Shown one piece after another: positions 62,754-64,000 of a stretch of DNA of 64,000 bases. The DNA lies in contig NZ_JAEACF010000001.1 of NCBI RefSeq assembly GCF_016401385.1, positions 2,418,001 through 2,482,000 on the forward strand. Reading direction: 5' to 3'. Made by a program: the position numbers and the translations under genes. The DNA comes from Fictibacillus halophilus. GTDB taxonomy: Bacteria > Bacillota > Bacilli > Bacillales > Fictibacillaceae. Position 1 is the stretch's first letter, and the number at the start of each line of letters is the position of its first letter. The notes beneath the pieces are model-generated. The model was given only the letters and a program-made list of their open reading frames with translations. It ran no database searches and had not been told where the DNA came from.

Positions 62754-64000
62754 TTAACCGATTGAACCTTCCATCTCAAACTTGATCAGACGGTTCATCT
62801 CTACTGCATATTCCATTGGAAGTTCTTTCGTAAATGGCTCGATGAAGCCCATTACGATCATTTCCGTTGCTTCTTGTTCAGAAACACCACGGCTCATAAG
62901 GTAGAACAACTGATCTTCAGAAACCTTCGATACAGTCGCTTCATGCTCTAATGTGATGTTGTTGTTAAGAATCTCATTGTACGGAATAGTATCTGACGTG
63001 GATTGGTTATCCATGATCAGTGTATCACACTTGATGTTGGATTTAGATCCGTCAGATTTACGTCCGAAGTGAGCGATACCACGGTATGTTACTTTACCGC
63101 CATGCTTAGAGATCGACTTCGATACAATTGTAGAAGAACAGTCTGGTGCTAAGTGCAATACTTTTGCTCCTGCATCTTGGTGCTGTCCTTTACCAGCGAT
63201 CGCGATAGAAAGAATCGTACCTTTCGCTCCGCGGCCTTTCATGATAACAGCCGGATATTTCATCGTTAGACGAGATCCGATGTTTCCATCTACCCATTCC
63301 ATCGTTGCGTTCTCTTCAGCTACTGCACGCTTTGTAACCAAGTTATAGATGTTGTTTGCCCAGTTTTGAATCGTTGTATAACGGCAGTAAGCGTTCTTCT
63401 TAACGATGATTTCTACAACCGCACTATGAAGTGAGTTTGTAGAATAAACTGGTGCTGTACATCCTTCTACGTAGTGTACAGAGCTATCTTCATCTGCAAT
63501 GATCAGCGTACGTTCGAACTGACCCATGTTTTCAGAGTTGATTCGGAAGTATGCTTGAAGTGGAGTATCACATTTAACGCCTTTTGGTACGTAAATGAAA
63601 GATCCACCAGACCATACTGCAGAGTTTAGTGCTGAGAACTTATTATCAGTTGGCGGAATGATCGTTCCAAAATGCTCACGGAAGATCTCTTCGTGCTCTT
63701 TTAAAGCCGTATCCGTATCCGTGAAAAGAATACCTAAGTCAGAAAGGTCTTCTTTCATGTTGTGGTATACAACCTCTGATTCATACTGTGCAGATACACC
63801 TGCAAGGTATTTCTGTTCAGCTTCTGGAATTCCAAGCTTGTCAAAAGTCGCTTTAATTTCAGCAGGCACTTCATCCCAAGACTTCTCAGATTTCTCAGAT
63901 GGCTTAACATAATACGTAATATCATCAAAGTTTAAGTCCTTCATGTCTCCGCCCCATTGTGGCATTGGCATTTTATAGAACTGCTCTAATGACTTCAAAC
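62754..64000 (-). CDS. sufB: SufB, Fe-S cluster assembly scaffold (5' end outside window)
   Basis: C-terminal 414 or so residues of SufB; the frame runs off the window edge and the full protein is about 465. Diagnostic segments are [44 protein letters not shown] and the C-terminal [16 protein letters not shown]. SufB builds Fe-S clusters with SufC and SufD. It is the last gene of its transcription unit, as in the B. subtilis sufCDSUB operon. Confidence 0.96.
   Translation of the reverse strand, partial: LKSLEQFYKMPMPQWGGDMKDLNFDDITYYVKPSEKSEKSWDEVPAEIKATFDKLGIPEAEQKYLAGVSAQYESEVVYHNMKEDLSDLGILFTDTDTALKEHEEIFREHFGTIIPPTDNKFSALNSAVWSGGSFIYVPKGVKCDTPLQAYFRINSENMGQFERTLIIADEDSSVHYVEGCTAPVYSTNSLHSAVVEIIVKKNAYCRYTTIQNWANNIYNLVTKRAVAEENATMEWVDGNIGSRLTMKYPAVIMKGRGAKGTILSIAIAGKGQHQDAGAKVLHLAPDCSSTIVSKSISKHGGKVTYRGIAHFGRKSDGSKSNIKCDTLIMDNQSTSDTIPYNEILNNNITLEHEATVSKVSEDQLFYLMSRGVSEQEATEMIVMGFIEPFTKELPMEYAVEMNRLIKFEMEGSIG

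Overview
The window reads as chromosome from a low-GC, spore-forming Bacillaceae species. Gene content and order follow the Bacillus subtilis yug-yui-yum-yut-yun-yur stretch (yugO, yugN, pgi, yugJ, yuzA, yugI, yuiF-E-D-C-B-A, yumB, yumC, yutM, dapF, yutK, yuzB, yutJ, yuzD, yutI, yutH-G-F-E-D-C, lipA, lytH/yunA, yunB, yunC, yunF, sufB). A Fictibacillus-like organism is my best guess, but this is inference from synteny and family recognition, not from a database search. Nearly every gene has a strong Shine-Dalgarno site, and several use TTG or GTG starts. Most transcription units end in clear intrinsic terminators, often shared by convergent genes. No tRNA, rRNA, prophage, insertion sequence or CRISPR array was recognised.

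Layout. 1-10 kb: a repetitive Lys/Pro/Glu-rich protein cut by the window edge, a K+ channel, glucose-6-phosphate isomerase, an Fe-type alcohol dehydrogenase, an S1-domain stress protein, asparagine synthetase and a fumarase/aspartase-family lyase. 10-20 kb: an alpha/beta hydrolase, a CvfC-like protein, kynB-kynU for kynurenine breakdown (with a cre-like site), a CapA-like protein, an NhaC-type transporter and leucyl aminopeptidase. 20-36 kb: yuiD-A, two NDH-2-type dehydrogenases (YumB, YutJ), ferredoxin-NADP reductase YumC, Fe-S carrier proteins, the futalosine-pathway enzyme MqnE, a divergent nitroreductase/HxlR-regulator pair, dapF, and an FMN riboswitch ahead of ribU.

36.7-46.1 kb holds the arginine operon argC-argJ-argB-argD-carA-carB-argF, tightly packed with overlapping stop/start codons, with ArgR-box-like sites before argC and carA. 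It lies where B. subtilis carries yuxL-thrB-thrC-hom. 46-64 kb continues with two oxidoreductases, the yutH-yutC block including a SufR-like Cys-rich regulator, lipA, sporulation genes lytH and yunB, thyA-dfrA, yunC, yunF, nfrA, an orphan modA behind a structured terminator-ended leader, and the 3' part of sufB.

The least explained material is intergenic: (1) four copies of a ~130-bp hairpin repeat, two of which carry one or two ~126-bp inner hairpin modules bounded by CAG; (2) six direct repeats of exactly 20 bp with core TATCGGC downstream of yunC; (3) a ~120-nt structured leader ending in an intrinsic terminator upstream of modA. Candidate Rex, CcpA (cre), PerR and ArgR sites tie redox, carbon and arginine control to particular genes.
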